This document shows positions 1 to 11,030 of a stretch of DNA of 64,000 bases, piece by piece. The position numbers and the translations under genes were made by a program. The notes below the pieces were generated by a model, which was not told the origin of the DNA, made no database searches, and saw nothing but the letters and a program-made list of their open reading frames with translations. The DNA is taken from NCBI GenBank assembly GCA_030035585.1, contig CM057477.1, positions 58,509,447 to 58,573,446 on the forward strand. Direction: 5' to 3'. Source of the stretch: Dugong dugon. Its lineage: Eukaryota > Chordata > Mammalia > Sirenia > Dugongidae. How positions within the stretch are numbered: the first letter of the stretch is position 1; every line of letters begins with the position of its first letter.

Positions 1-19
1 CTATAAAAACTTCACATAC

Positions 20-212
20 CTGAGAGCTCTTCCCATGGTTTCATAATTCATATCAGGTTTATTTTTGTGCTTCCCCCACAACCTGGACACTGCTTTAGAA
101 TCTACCAATTTAAAAATGCCTTTTTCTCGCTGGGTCCATTTGATATATTTAGGACAGGTAGCTTTGTCCTGAAGCAGTGCCAGTAAAAACTCCCAAAGAT
201 AAATTGTGTTCC
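20..212 (-). CDS. ELF1: ELF1 coding exon: first part of the ETS DNA-binding domain
   Basis: This 193-bp exon encodes [20 protein letters not shown], then [20 protein letters not shown] and [20 protein letters not shown], ending RALR. This is the winged-helix ETS domain from helix 1 into recognition helix 3. The family hallmarks are visible: LWEFLLALL in helix 1, the W of [15 protein letters not shown], and [13 protein letters not shown] leading into the GRALR recognition helix. The arginines of the R-x-x-R pair that contact the GGA core are both encoded here, but the second arginine codon is split AG|R by the intron. The donor is GTATGTGAAG just below position 20 and the acceptor is TTTTGTTTCAG. 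The next exon (YYY...) is outside the window. Identification as ELF1, not ELF2 or ELF4, rests mainly on the upstream exons. Confidence 0.96.
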
Positions 213-938
213 CTGAAACAAAAGCAATTTCCTTTTTAACTCACCAAAATTTCCTTTAAAAGAACACAATATAACTTAAAAGCTTTATAAAAGTTCCATC
301 TAAAATTATATGAAAATATTACATAATTTAGTCAGATTTCTGAGATATAAGGGTCATAATTTTCAGAGTCTAATATAGATCTTTTCATTAGTCCCTTACA
401 AGATGTCTGAACAGATCAATCTTAAATTTGTGATTACTTAGTTGAAAAGCATTTTGAGACTTTTTTTTCCTGCCTCTTTAAGAACCATTACATAAAATAA
501 GCAGCAGTGGAAAAGTTGTACAAAATCTTTCAATAGTTGTTCTCTTTATATCAGAGGCAGAACATCAGCCACATAGCAATTTTCTCCAAATTTGGGAAGC
601 AGTTATGAAAAAATTAGAACATTAAGACAACATAATAAAGTGCCTATGAAGTGAAAACTTAACCCAGCTAAACTCTTCTAAGAGCCTCATAATGTAATGA
701 AATAATGGATTCCTTTGACATAGAAGTGAAAATCACTCAAACAGATTTCTTGGACTACATTATTACCATCTCTTTACAGAAAGTGCTAAACATATCTTAT
801 AAACATGTGGCAGCAATAAGATCCATTTCAATATGTCAAGGAAGCTGGTGGTTTCTACTTACAATATGCAGACACTCTAATGTAATCTGAATGCTATTTG
901 ACCTGTACGCATTATAGGGAAATTATAGTAGTACTCAC
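213..938 (-). other. ELF1 intron, 726 bp, no repeat recognised
   Basis: This is the short intron between the basic-linker exon and the ETS exon. It is AT-rich, and a T-rich tract lies near 460-470. I see no SINE, LINE or conserved RNA-like structure, and the one small reading frame has no recognisable content. Confidence 0.85.
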
Positions 939-1022
939 CCTTCCCATCTTTGCTTTTCTTCTTCACAGATATGTTTGGCGTAGTGGCTGGGGAATCTGGC
1001 CGTGGTGGTTTAGTTTTTCTCC
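939..1022 (-). CDS. ELF1: ELF1 coding exon: basic linker before the ETS domain
   Basis: This 84-bp exon encodes GRKTKPPRPDSPATTPNISV followed by KKKSKDGKG. It is a basic, proline- and serine-rich linker immediately before the ETS DNA-binding domain. The acceptor is TTCTGATTGCAG and the donor is GTGAGTAC. Entry and exit are both phase 1: the first glycine codon is completed from exon 14523-14687 and the last is completed by the ETS exon. The exon lies only 65 bp from an RTE LINE fragment starting near 1087, on the side where its splice acceptor and branch point must sit. The RKTKPPRP stretch resembles an AT-hook core without its usual RGRP sequence, so DNA contact is only a possibility. Confidence 0.95.
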
Positions 1023-1086
1023 CTGCAATCAGAAGAGCTCTGCATAAATGTTCGCCCTCAAAAGTGAGAGAGAATGGACCATTTAG

Positions 1087-1561
1087 CTGTTTATAAAAGG
1101 CTACGAACACCAAGCCATGGTGTTTTCAATTGCCTCATATGCATGCAATAGCTGGACAACGAGTAAGGAAGACAGAAGAAGAATTGATGCCTTTGAAATA
1201 TGGTGTTGGCGAAGAATATTGAATATACCATGAAATACCAAAAGAACGAACAAATCTGTCTTGGAAGAACTACGGCCAGAATGCTCCTCAGAGGCAAGGA
1301 TGACGAGACTTCGTCTCACATACTTTGGACATGTTATCAGGAGGGACCAGTCCTGGAGAAGGACATCATGCTTGGTAAAGTAGAGGGTCAGGGAAAGAGA
1401 GGAAGTTACCCTCAAAGAGATGGATTAACACAGTGGCTGCAACAACGGGCCCAAATATAACAACGATTATAAGGATCGTGCAGGACCGTGCAGTGCTTCG
1501 TTCTGTTGTACACTGCGTCACTATGAGTCGGAACTGACTCGATAGCAACTAGCAACAACAA
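1087..1561 (+). mobile_element. RTE-clade LINE, 5'-truncated 3' fragment
   Basis: The fragment matches the last part of the afrotherian RTE open reading frame and 3' end, shared with 19577-19951 and 41380-41848. Readable relics are YAC..SWTTSKEDRRRIDAFE and CWRRILNIP-like segments, broken by stops. It ends in the RTE tail motif GTCGGAACTGACTCGATAGC followed by CAACAACAA. The 5' truncation is typical of target-primed reverse transcription. It is antisense to ELF1 and starts 65 bp from exon 939-1022. Confidence 0.88.
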
Positions 1562-2929
1562 AATACTATTTTGGCATTTATTCTGAATTTCACGTGCCAA
1601 ATGCTTAGGTCACAGATATCGGCCTCCTAAAAGGCTGTTTACTAAAAGCAAAATAACTTCAGCAATAGTTGGACAATTAATGTAGATTAGATTACAAATT
1701 TATGCAGAAAATGATACTTACTCATCTGTAAAAATGAGGTTAAGTTTAAAACATTACATTTTGTCTTTGAGGTGACAATACTGGCATGGCTTCCTTAAAA
1801 TTTTGGAGAATGTTCTTGAGGCTGAAAAACTCAGGCTCAAAAAATAAGCTATATAGGTTTGCCTGCCTTTTGATTAGATAAATTTTTAAGGTAAGAGAAG
1901 CAGATTTTTAGCTCTTCTCTTCTAAATACATGCCTGCATACAGTTAGTTCTCAAATACTAGACATCTCCCAGAACTCCAGGGATACAGAAAATGTTTGAG
2001 CAAAATTTTTGGACCACATAGTTAATTTTTATTTTCCTGTATGTTCTTTCCAATTCACAGCAAACAAATTTTATGAGTGTCCATCATCCAATCTCTAAAC
2101 ACATCCAGTCTGGGTAGGCCAACTATTCTAAAGCCTTGTCTGAGATCTTCTTTTACCACTTATCTAGAATCGCAGCTTGGTGGCAATGTTGCCTATGATT
2201 TAAGTTGAGATGATTATGCTGTCTGAACAGAATACCGTTCTGTATGTGAGAAACAATGAAGATTAAGCATAAATGGCTATTTTAGTTAGTACCTCCTACC
2301 CTAATATTCCTGAGGCTGACTCTCCCTCTTTGGTCTAGATCATAAGGGCAAATTTTGGACTAATGGAGGGCAACAACTAAGAAAAGCAGAATTCTAGAGC
2401 TAAAGTGTCATGGTTAGTAATAAGCCATCCCCACAGAAACTGAATAGGAAAACATTTCTGAAGTGAGTAACAGGCAAGGAGAAGAGGGTCAAAAAGGCCG
2501 CTCTTCAGGCTTCAGACCCCTCCCAAGACTGCCACTGTATGCACATGGAACCGTCAGCCAGGTATCTCAACTTCCACAACTACAGATTTCTGCAGAGAAC
2601 CCATTCAAAAGGCAGATGCTTCTGGCTCGCTGTGTTCATAACAGATATTAGAAGTGAGGACACACTACATGCTAGAACCCCTGACTTCAGTAACTACCTA
2701 CCTTCCTACCATCTCTTTTGTGCTGTCTTACCTGCTTTTTTCTGTGCTTCAATTTTTCCTACTTACCTGTCTATTCTTAGATAACATTTTCTTTATTCCA
2801 ATTGTTTCCCTCCACAGCTTAAGTCATGGTAGAACTGCTGGTAACCTACCTACTATCCATTCTCCACATCATCTTCCTTACTATTCAAGGTGGCAATGTA
2901 CACAGCTTCACATGAATTACAGCTTAGAA

Positions 2930-3480
2930 TCTTTGGTTGACAGTTATTTCTTCTCAGCACCTTGAAGATACCCAACTCTTCCAGCTTTTATTTGGAGCTT
3001 CTGTGATTCCAATCTAATAATCATTCCTGTTCAAGTATTGTAGTTTCTCCCTGGTTAGTTTGTTTCAATTTACTTCTTTTTTTGTGGAGGAGCGGGCAGA
3101 GAAAGCAGTCTTCAGTGTTCTGCGTTTTTATTGTGATGTATTTATAATGCATGGATTTATTTTCACTGCCTGCTCAGAATTTGCCATGCTGGGGGTTAAT
3201 GTCATTCTGAAATGAGTCTTAGTTATTATCTCTTTGAATATTGCTTCTTCCTTACCCCACAGATTCTCTCTTCCCAGAGCTTTGAATAAACATGTAAACC
3301 TTTTCATTTAACCCTCCACAACTCCAACTCTTTCGTATTTTTCACTCAACATCAGGTCTATACTGGAGCTCACTACTTACCTCTTCAGAAGTCTGCTGTT
3401 TAACACATGTATTATGTTTTCAGTTTCATTTTTCATTCCTGTAAGTTCTATTTGTCTTTTTTATCATATTATTTGGTCTT
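2930..3480 (-). mobile_element. Old L1M fragment (ORF1/5' region)
   Basis: On the minus strand this resembles the ORF1-proximal and 5' region of old mammalian L1: the segment around GAACTTACAGGAATGAAAAA and the TCTTTGAATATT motif read on the plus strand. It abuts the 3' end of another L1M at 3483. Heavily mutated; subfamily not assignable by eye. Confidence 0.55.
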
Positions 3481-3814
3481 TTTCTTTAACAGCTTTATTG
3501 AGGTATAATCGACTATCAATAAACTGCCTAAAATTTACAATTTGATATGTTTAGGTAAAACCAACACCACGATCAAGATAATGAACATATCTGTCACTCA
3601 CAAGTTTCCTTGCACCCCTTGGTAATCCATACATCGTGCTTCTCCCTACCCTGTTCAACCCACACATAACCACTGATCTGCTTTCTGTCATTATAGATTA
3701 GTCTGGGTTTTCTAGAACTTTATATAAACAGAACTATAATCTTTTTTTGGTCTGGCTTCCTTCACTCAGCTTAACTATTCTGAGATTTATCGATTTTTGT
3801 TGTGTATATCAACA

Positions 3815-3973
3815 ATGGAAACCCTGGTGGCTTAGTGGTTAAGTGCTACGGCTCCTAACCAAAAAAGTCGGCAGTTCAAATCCACCAGGCACTCCTTGGA
3901 AACTCTATGGGGCAGTTCTATTCTGTCCTATAGGGTCACTATGAGTGGGAATCAAGTCGATGGCAACAGATTT
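3815..3973 (+). mobile_element. AfroSINE, short form, inserted in old L1
   Basis: Starts with the tRNA-like head (CCTGGTGGCTTAGTGGTTAA) and ends in the RTE-like tail (GGGTCACTATGAGT...GATGGCAAC). The middle block (GAGAAAGATGTGGCAG...) is missing, as in the short subfamily. Flanked by an 8-bp direct repeat TATCAACA at 3807-3814 and 3974-3981. Confidence 0.93.
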
Positions 3974-4238
3974 TATCAACAGTACATCCCATTTTATCAC
4001 TGACTAGTATTCCATTGTATAAACATACCAGAAATTTATTTATCCAATCAGCACTTGAGGGACATTCGGGTTGTTTCTAGTTTTGGGCTACTGCAAATAA
4101 AGCCTCTAAGAACATTCATGTACGAGTATTTGTATAAACATATGGTTTCATATCTTTTGGGTAAATACGTAGGAGTGGAACAGCTGGGTCACATGCTAGG
4201 TACACATTAAACTTTTTAAAGAAACTGCCAACTGTTCT

Positions 4239-4270
4239 AAAAAAAAATTTTTTTTTTTTTTTTTTTTTAC
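4239..4270. repeat. A-run followed by T-run inside old L1
   Basis: Nine As pass directly into a run of about twenty Ts. It interrupts the old L1 sequence and could be the scar of a lost insertion or simple slippage. Confidence 0.7.
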
Positions 4271-4437
4271 TCAATTGTTCTTGCACTCGTTTGTTGAAAA
4301 CACTATCCTTTCTCCACAGAACTGCCTTTGCACTGCTGCTGAAAAATTAACTGACCACCTGTGTATGGGTCTATTTCTTTATTCTGTTCCACTCTTCCAT
4401 TTATCTGTCTTGATGTCAATAGCACACTGTCTTGATT

Positions 4438-4657
4438 ACCATATTTTTCATGCAAATAACGCACGCCTTCTACATTTGTTTGTCAACTGAGCCCTCTCCC
4501 TGTGAGCTATTTTCAGAAGTGCCACTATGCAAATTTTTTTTTACATGTCGCTATAAAAAATTAGCATAGCGCATTTCTGAAAATACCTCGAGGGGAAAGG
4601 GTGCAGTTGGCAAATAAATGTAGAAGACGCACATTATTTTCATAAAAATACGGTCCT
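4438..4657. mobile_element. Palindromic MITE-like element, family not identified
   Basis: Two arms of about 100 bp are inverted copies of each other. The left arm is 4438-4543 (ACCATATTTTTCATGCAAAT...) and the right arm is 4560-4655 (...TTTTCATAAAAATACGGTCC). Shared internal blocks include CTTCTACATTT, CAACTG, TATTTTCAGAA and CTATGC. The centre is about 15 bp. It splits the old minus-strand L1M at GATTA|...|TGTAGC. No coding capacity. Consistent with a non-autonomous DNA transposon; I do not recognise the family and cannot define a clean target-site duplication. Confidence 0.75.
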
Positions 4658-5143
4658 GTAGCTTTATTTATAATAAGTGTTGAAGTCAGGTTGTGTAAGT
4701 TCATCAACTTTGTTCCTCTTCATCAGGTGTTTTGGCTTTTCTAGGTTATGTTTCCACATAAATTTTAGAATCAACTTGTCAATATCTACAAAAAAAGTCT
4801 AATATTTTTATTAGAATGGCACTGAATCTTTAGATTAGGGGAGAAATGACATCTTAACAATATTAACTCTTTTTAGATTCCTGAACATAGTATATCTCTC
4901 CATTTTTAGGACTTCTTTAATTCTCAGAGCAATAAGTTGTAGTTTTAAATGCACAAGTATTACATATTTTGTCAGATTTGTCCTAATATTTTCACATTTA
5001 TTGATAATAATGTCAAATTCTAATTGGTCACTATAGTATATAAAAGTACAATTGACTTTTGTATATTGATCTTGTATCATGCAACCTTGTTAAACTCACA
5101 TACTACTTCTCGTAGTTTTTTGTAGGTTCTATAGCATTTTCTA

Positions 5144-5345
5144 TAGGAGCCCTGGTGGTACAGTGGTTGAGCATTTGGCTGCTAACCAGAAGATTGGCGA
5201 TTTGAACCCACCAGCCGCTCCACAGGAGAAAGATGTGGCAGTCTGCTTCCATAAAGATTTACAGCCTTCGAAACCCTATGGGGCAGTTCTACTCTGTCAT
5301 ACAGGGTCACTAGAAGTTGGAATCAACTTTACAGCAAGTGGTTTG
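5144..5345 (+). mobile_element. AfroSINE, full-length, perfect target-site duplication
   Basis: tRNA-derived head (GGAGCCCTGGTGGTACAGTG), central GAGAAAGATGTGGCAGTCTG block and RTE-like tail (GGGTCACTAGAAGTTGGAAT). Flanked by the perfect 12-bp repeat TAGCATTTTCTA at 5132-5143 and 5346-5357. Inserted in old L1 ORF2. Confidence 0.96.
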
Positions 5346-6109
5346 TAGCATTTTCTAGGCAGACAATCATATCTGCAAAGACAGTTTGACTTCTTTCCCA
5401 ATCTTGAGGCCTTTTATTTCCTTTTTCTGTCTTTATTGCATTGTCTAGAACTTCCAGTACCCTTCTGAATAGAACTGGTGCGAGCACATATCCTTGCCTT
5501 GTTCCTGGTCTTAGAGGGAAAATACTCAGTCTTTCACCAGCAAGATGTTAGTTGCAGGTTTTTTGAAGATAGCCTTTATCAGGCTGAGAAAATGCCCTAT
5601 TATTGTTTGTTTGCTGAAAGTTTTTACCAGGAATGGATGTTGGATTTTGTCAAATGCTTTTCTGCATCTATTAATATGATCATGTGGTTTTTCTTATTTG
5701 CTTATTAATATGATTTACACTGATTAATTTTCTAATGCTAACTCAACTTGCACTCCTGGATAAATCCTACTTGTTCATAATATATTATCCATTTTAGGTA
5801 TCATTGGGTTCTAATTGATTCAATTTTGTTAGGAATTTTAGTATCCATGTTCCTAAAGGATATTGCTTATAGCTTTCTTTTCTCATAATGTCTTTGTCTG
5901 GTTTTCGTATCAGAGTAATGCTAGCCTCACAGAATGCAGTGAGAAGTAACTCCTCCCCTTCAATATTCTGGAAGACTTTGTGTAGAATTAGTATTATTTC
6001 TTCCTTAAATGTTTAAAAGAATTCACCAGTGAAGCCTCTCAGTGTGAAGTTTTCTTTTAGGAATAGTTTTAAATATCAGATTTAATTTCCTTAAGAGAAC
6101 CAACTTCTG

Positions 6110-6485
6110 ACAGAAATCTTTATTTTTTTATTGTACTTTACAGACCAAATTAGTTTCTCATTAAACAATTAATCCACATATTGTTTTATGACACTGGTTG
6201 TCAACCCTGCAATGTGTCAATACTCTCCCCTTCTTGACCCTGGGTTCCCCATTTCTATTTGTCCAGCTTCCTGCCCTCTCCTGCCTTCTTGTCCTTGCCC
6301 CTGGGCTGGTGCACCCATTTAGTCTCATACACATCGTTGAGCTATGTGTATCATTGTTTTATGGGCCTGTCTAATCTTTGGCTGAAGGGTGAACCTCAAG
6401 AGTGACTGAGTTAAAAGAGTGTCCAGGGGCCATATTCTCTGTCAGACCAGCAAGTCTGGGTTCTTTTTTGTGAGTTTGAATTTTG
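6110..6485 (-). mobile_element. L1 3' end, Afrotheria-type, 5'-truncated
   Basis: Minus-strand L1 3'UTR (plus strand TTATTGTACTTTACAGACC...GTGCACCCATTTAGTCTC). Flanked by a 19-bp target-site duplication, TTAAGAGAACCAACTTCTG at 6091-6109 and the same with one change at 6486-6504. This dates the insertion after the host L1M. Confidence 0.9.
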
Positions 6486-7214
6486 TTAAGAGAACCAACT
6501 TTTGGATTGATTTTCTCGATTGTTTTTCTGCTTTCTAGTTTATTGATTTCCATTCTGATCTTTATTACTTCTTTTATTCTGCTTACTTTGGGTTCCATTT
6601 GCATTTCTTCTTGTTTCATAAGGTGGAAGTTGAAGCCATTGATTTGATAGATTTACTCTTTTCTCATACAGGCATTTAGTACTATAAATTTCACTCTATA
6701 TTCCCGTTTAGCTGTATCCCAAAAATTTTGAAGTTTTCATTTTCATTCAATTCAAAATACGTTATAATTTCTCCTTGATTTTTTCCTTGACCACTGGGTT
6801 ATTCAGTAGTGTGATTTTTAGTTTACAAATATTTGGGCATTTTTCCAGAAATCTTTATGTTACTGATTTCTAATTTAATTCCAGTCTGATCAGAGAACAC
6901 ATTTTAAATTTCTTAAATCCTTTCACATTTATTGAAACTTGTTTTATAGCCCATAAAATGGTCTGTCTTGGTAAATTGTTCTATGTGCCCTTGAAAATAA
7001 CATACATACTGCTGTTGTTGGGTAGAATGTTCTATAAATGCCAATTAAATTAACATTGTTCAAGTCTTCTATTATACTAGATGATTTTCTCTCTACTCAT
7101 TCTATTATTTAGAGATGGGTATTGAAATCTTGGACTATTAATGTGGACCCTTGCATGTTTATCAATTTTTGCTTCGTGTATTTTGAAACTGTTATTAAAC
7201 GCAGAAATATTTAG

Positions 7215-7795
7215 TTTTTTTATCTTTATTTTTTTTATTGTACTTCAGGTGAAGGCTTACAGAACAAGTTTCTCATGAAACAGTAGTACACATATTGTTT
7301 TATGACATTGGTTAACATCCCCACAACATGTCAACCCTCTAACTTCTCAACCATTTTTTTTGGTGAAAATACACATAGCCAAAGATACACCATTTCAAAA
7401 ATTTCTACGTGCACAGTTCAGTGACATAGACTACGCTCTTCCAATTGTGCTGCTATTCTCACTTAAGATGAAGGCTTACAGAACAAAATAGTTCCTCATT
7501 TAACAGTTACTACAAATGTTGCCCTATGACAATGGTTAGCAATCTCACAACACATCAACAATATCCTTACTCAACCTTGGGTTCCCTATCACCAGCTTCC
7601 TTGTCGCCTTCTGCCTTCTGGCACTTGTCACTGCACTACTGCGCCTTGTTAGTCTCATTTGGTTTTACGGGGCTGTCCACTCCCAGGCTGAACGGTGAAC
7701 CTCAGAGATAACTTCACCACTGAGCTAAAAGCGTGTCTGGGGGCCATACTCTTGGGGTTTCTCCAGTCTCCTTTAGGCCTGTAAATCTGGCCTTT
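7215..7795 (-). mobile_element. Cluster of minus-strand L1 3'UTR fragments
   Basis: Two pieces share the 3'UTR seen at 6110-6485: 7215-7355 (TTGTACTTCAGGTGAAGGCT) and 7462-7795 (GATGAAGGCTTACAGAACAA). Between them, about 7356-7455, lies a different old L1 3'UTR segment (GGTGAAAATACACATAGCC). Exact joints are uncertain. Confidence 0.65.
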
Positions 7796-8261
7796 TAATA
7801 TTTAGTATTTTTATGTCTTCTTAATTATATTACATCTTTATCATTATGAAATGGCATTACTTGTCCCTGGTAATATTCTTTTGTTATTTACGCATCTTTT
7901 CCATAGTTTTTCTTTTAACCATTTGGTGTCTTTATACAGTGGGTTTCTTGAAGGTAGCATACAGTTGGCTCTTACTTTTTTACCCAATCTGACAATCCCT
8001 GCCTTTTAATTGGGGTGTTCAGACTATTTACACTTAAGGTGATTATTGATATGGTTCGGTTTTAATCTACCATCTTGCTATTTGTTTCATATTTGCCCTA
8101 TCTGTTCTTTTTTCCCATGATTTTGGGTTGAGGATTCTAATGATTCCACTTTATACCTTTTGTTGGTTTATTACCAAAAACTGTCTGTTGTATTACATTA
8201 GTAGTTACTTTAGAGTATTTTTCTTTTTTTTGCATGACAAACTTGAACCCTTATTCTTTTT

Positions 8262-9130
8262 TAGTACGTAATACTTCATTGTGTTTTAGGTGAAAGTTTA
8301 CACAGCAAAATAAGTTCCTATTTAACAATTTCTATGCAAATTGTTGAGTGGCACTGGTTACAGTTCTCACAATGTGTTAGCATTCTCATTATTTCCATTC
8401 TGTTTGTTCTGTTTCCATTTATCTAGTTTTCTGGTCCCCCCTTTCCTTCTCTACTTTAGGATTAATGTTGACTGTTTGAGGTCATATAGTTGATTATTTA
8501 AGGGAGCACAGTACTTACGGGTGATATTATTTTGCAAGCCAATCTATTATATGGATATAATAGAGTGGTTTCAGTTCCAAGTTCAAAGGCTATCTTACAG
8601 TGATAGTCTAGGGGGTTCTGCTAGTCTCTGTTGGCCCAGTAAGTCTGATCTTTTTTAGCAATTTGAGTTTTTTTCTTATATTTTCTCCCATTCTACCTGG
8701 GAGACACCTTCTACTGTGTCCCTGGTCAAAATAGTTGGTAGCTGTAGCTGGGCACCATCTAGTTCTTCTGTTCTCAGGCTAGATTAGGCTGTGTTCTTGT
8801 GGGCTATTAGTTTTATGGAACTAACAGCTTCTGCTTTAAGTCTTTGGCTTCCTTCTTTCTCTTTTGTTCCAGACAAATAGAGACCAACAGTTGTATCTTA
8901 GATGGCCACTCTCAGCTTTTAAAACCCCAGATGTTACTCACTAAACTAGGATGTAGAACACTATCTTTATGAACTATTTTCTGCCAGTCAACCAAGTTGT
9001 CCCACGAGACTACAGTCCCACGTCCTCTAACCCAGTAAACCAATCCCACGAGGTATCTGGATATGTCTAGGAAGTCTCCATAACTTTGCCTCCATATGCT
9101 TTTTATATACATGAATGTATATGCAGCATA
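8262..9130 (-). mobile_element. Minus-strand L1 3'UTR fragment, older subfamily
   Basis: Resembles 16412-16790: plus-strand markers are GTGAAAGTTTACACAGCAAA, AACAATTTCTATGCAAATTG and the later CCAGATGTTACTCAC segment. Diverged, with uncertain boundaries. The host L1M appears to resume after it. Confidence 0.6.
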
Positions 9131-9974
9131 TGCAAACATGTACTTTAAAGTTTTTAATATACATATTTAATTTATCACAGTCTACACCTTCTAGTGATGT
9201 AATTCACTTTACAATGAAAACTGTACAACTATATACCTTAATTTCTATTTTCAGGGCCTATGGACTATTATTGTCATACATTTTACTTGTATGCATGTTA
9301 TAAACCCCAAAATACATTATCTTTTCTTTAAACTATTGATCATTTTTTAAAAAGAGATTTAATTAATTTAAAAGTTTTACATTTACCCACGCAGCTGCCA
9401 TTTCCAGAGCTCTTCATTACTTTGTGTACATCCAGGTTTCCACTCAGTATCATTTCCCTTCTGCTTAAAGAACAATTAACATTTCTTATAGTGCAGTTAT
9501 GCTGATGCTGAATTCTATTATTTTCATATACATGAGAAAAGTCTTTTTTTTTTTTTTAAAGATATTTTCTTTGTTCGTAAAAGATATTTTCACTGGGTAA
9601 AGTATTCTAAGTTAATAGTTTTTTCCTTTTAGTACTTGAAAAATGTTACTGCACTATCTTCTCACTTGGACTATTTCCAACGAGAAATCTGCTATCATCT
9701 TTATCCACGTTTTTTCTCTCTGGCTGCTTTTAAGATTTTCTCTTTATCACTGCTTTTGGGCAATTTGAATATGTGTCTTAGTGTGGGATTTTCTTCATGT
9801 TTCTTGAGCTTGGGATTCACTGAACTTCTTGGATCCATGGATTTATAGTGTTCCTCAAATGTGAACAATTTTTGGCTGTTATTTCTTCAAATTCTTTTGG
9901 TTTCCCCTTCCTCCATTCCTTCAGGGACTCCAGTGATACATATATCACTGTTGATATATGTGCAAAGTTGTCCA

Positions 9975-10860
9975 TCACCACAGAAACTAACTCAAAATGG
10001 ATCAAACACCTTAATAAAAAATCTAAAATGATAAAGATCATAAAAGAAAAAGTAGGGACAATGCTAGGAGCCCTAATGCATGGCATAAACAGAATACAAA
10101 CCATTAAGTAACAATGCACAAACACCAGAAGAGAAACTAGATAACTAGGAGCTCTTCAAAATCACTGGGAGCTATTCAAAATCAGACCCTTATGTTCATA
10201 AAAAGATTTCACCAAAAGAGTGAAAAAACAACCTACAGACTGGGAAAAAAATTTTGGTTACGACAAATCTGATCAGCATCTAATATCTAAAATCTACAAG
10301 ATACTGCAAAACCTCAACAACAAAAAGACAACCCAATTAAAAAATGGGCAAAGGATATGAACAGGCACTCCACCAAAGAAGACATTCAGGTGGCTAAAAG
10401 ACACATGAGGAAAAGCTCATGACCATTAGCCATTAGAGAAATGCAAATCAAAACTACAATGAGATTACCATCTCACTTCAATAGGGCAGCATTAATCCAA
10501 AACACACAAAATAATAAAAGTTGGAGACGTTGTGGAGAGACTGGAACACTTATACACTGTTGGTGGGAATGTAAAATGGCACACACACTTTGGAAATCAA
10601 TTTGGCGCTTCCTTAAAAAGCTAGAAATAGAAGTACCATACGATCCAGCAATCACACTCCTTGGAATATATCCTAGAGAAATAAGAGCCATCACACAAAT
10701 AGATATATGCACATCCATGTTCCCTGCAGCACTGTTCACAACAGCAAAAGATGGAAACAACCTAGGTGCCCATCAGTGGATGAATGGATAAACAAATTAT
10801 GGTATATTCAACACAATGGAATACTATGCAACAATAAAGAACAACAATGAAGCCATGAAA
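9975..10860 (+). pseudogene. L1 ORF2p C-terminal relic
   Basis: Translation shows the cysteine-rich C-terminus of L1 ORF2p: [15 protein letters not shown], then LKKLEIEVPYDPAITLLGIY and the end of the protein near 10790-10860. In L1 this segment follows the reverse transcriptase and is needed for retrotransposition. The upstream endonuclease and RT are absent because the copy is 5'-truncated, and frames shift around 10100-10440. Dead copy. Confidence 0.85.
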
Positions 10861-11003
10861 CGTCTTATAACATGGAGGAATCTGGAAGGCATTATGCTGA
10901 GTAGATTTCATCAGTCGCAAAAGGACAAATATTGTATAAGTCCGCTATTATAAGAACTCAAGAAAAGGTTTAAACACAGAAGAAAACATTCTTGATGGTT
11001 AAG

Positions 11004-11030
11004 AGGGTAGGGAGGAAGGGAGAGGGATAT
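11004..11030 (+). other. G-rich tract in L1 3'UTR (weak G-quadruplex candidate)
   Basis: Polypurine stretch GAGGGTAGGGAGGAAGGGAG; the homologous position in the two full-length L1s is more G-rich. Guanine-rich tracts are a known feature of L1 3'UTRs. Confidence 0.5.

Noticed and set aside
5144..5215. tRNA-like sequence with A/B-box resemblance
   Set aside because: It is the head of an AfroSINE with a target-site duplication, not a tRNA gene. The same applies to the other SINE heads.
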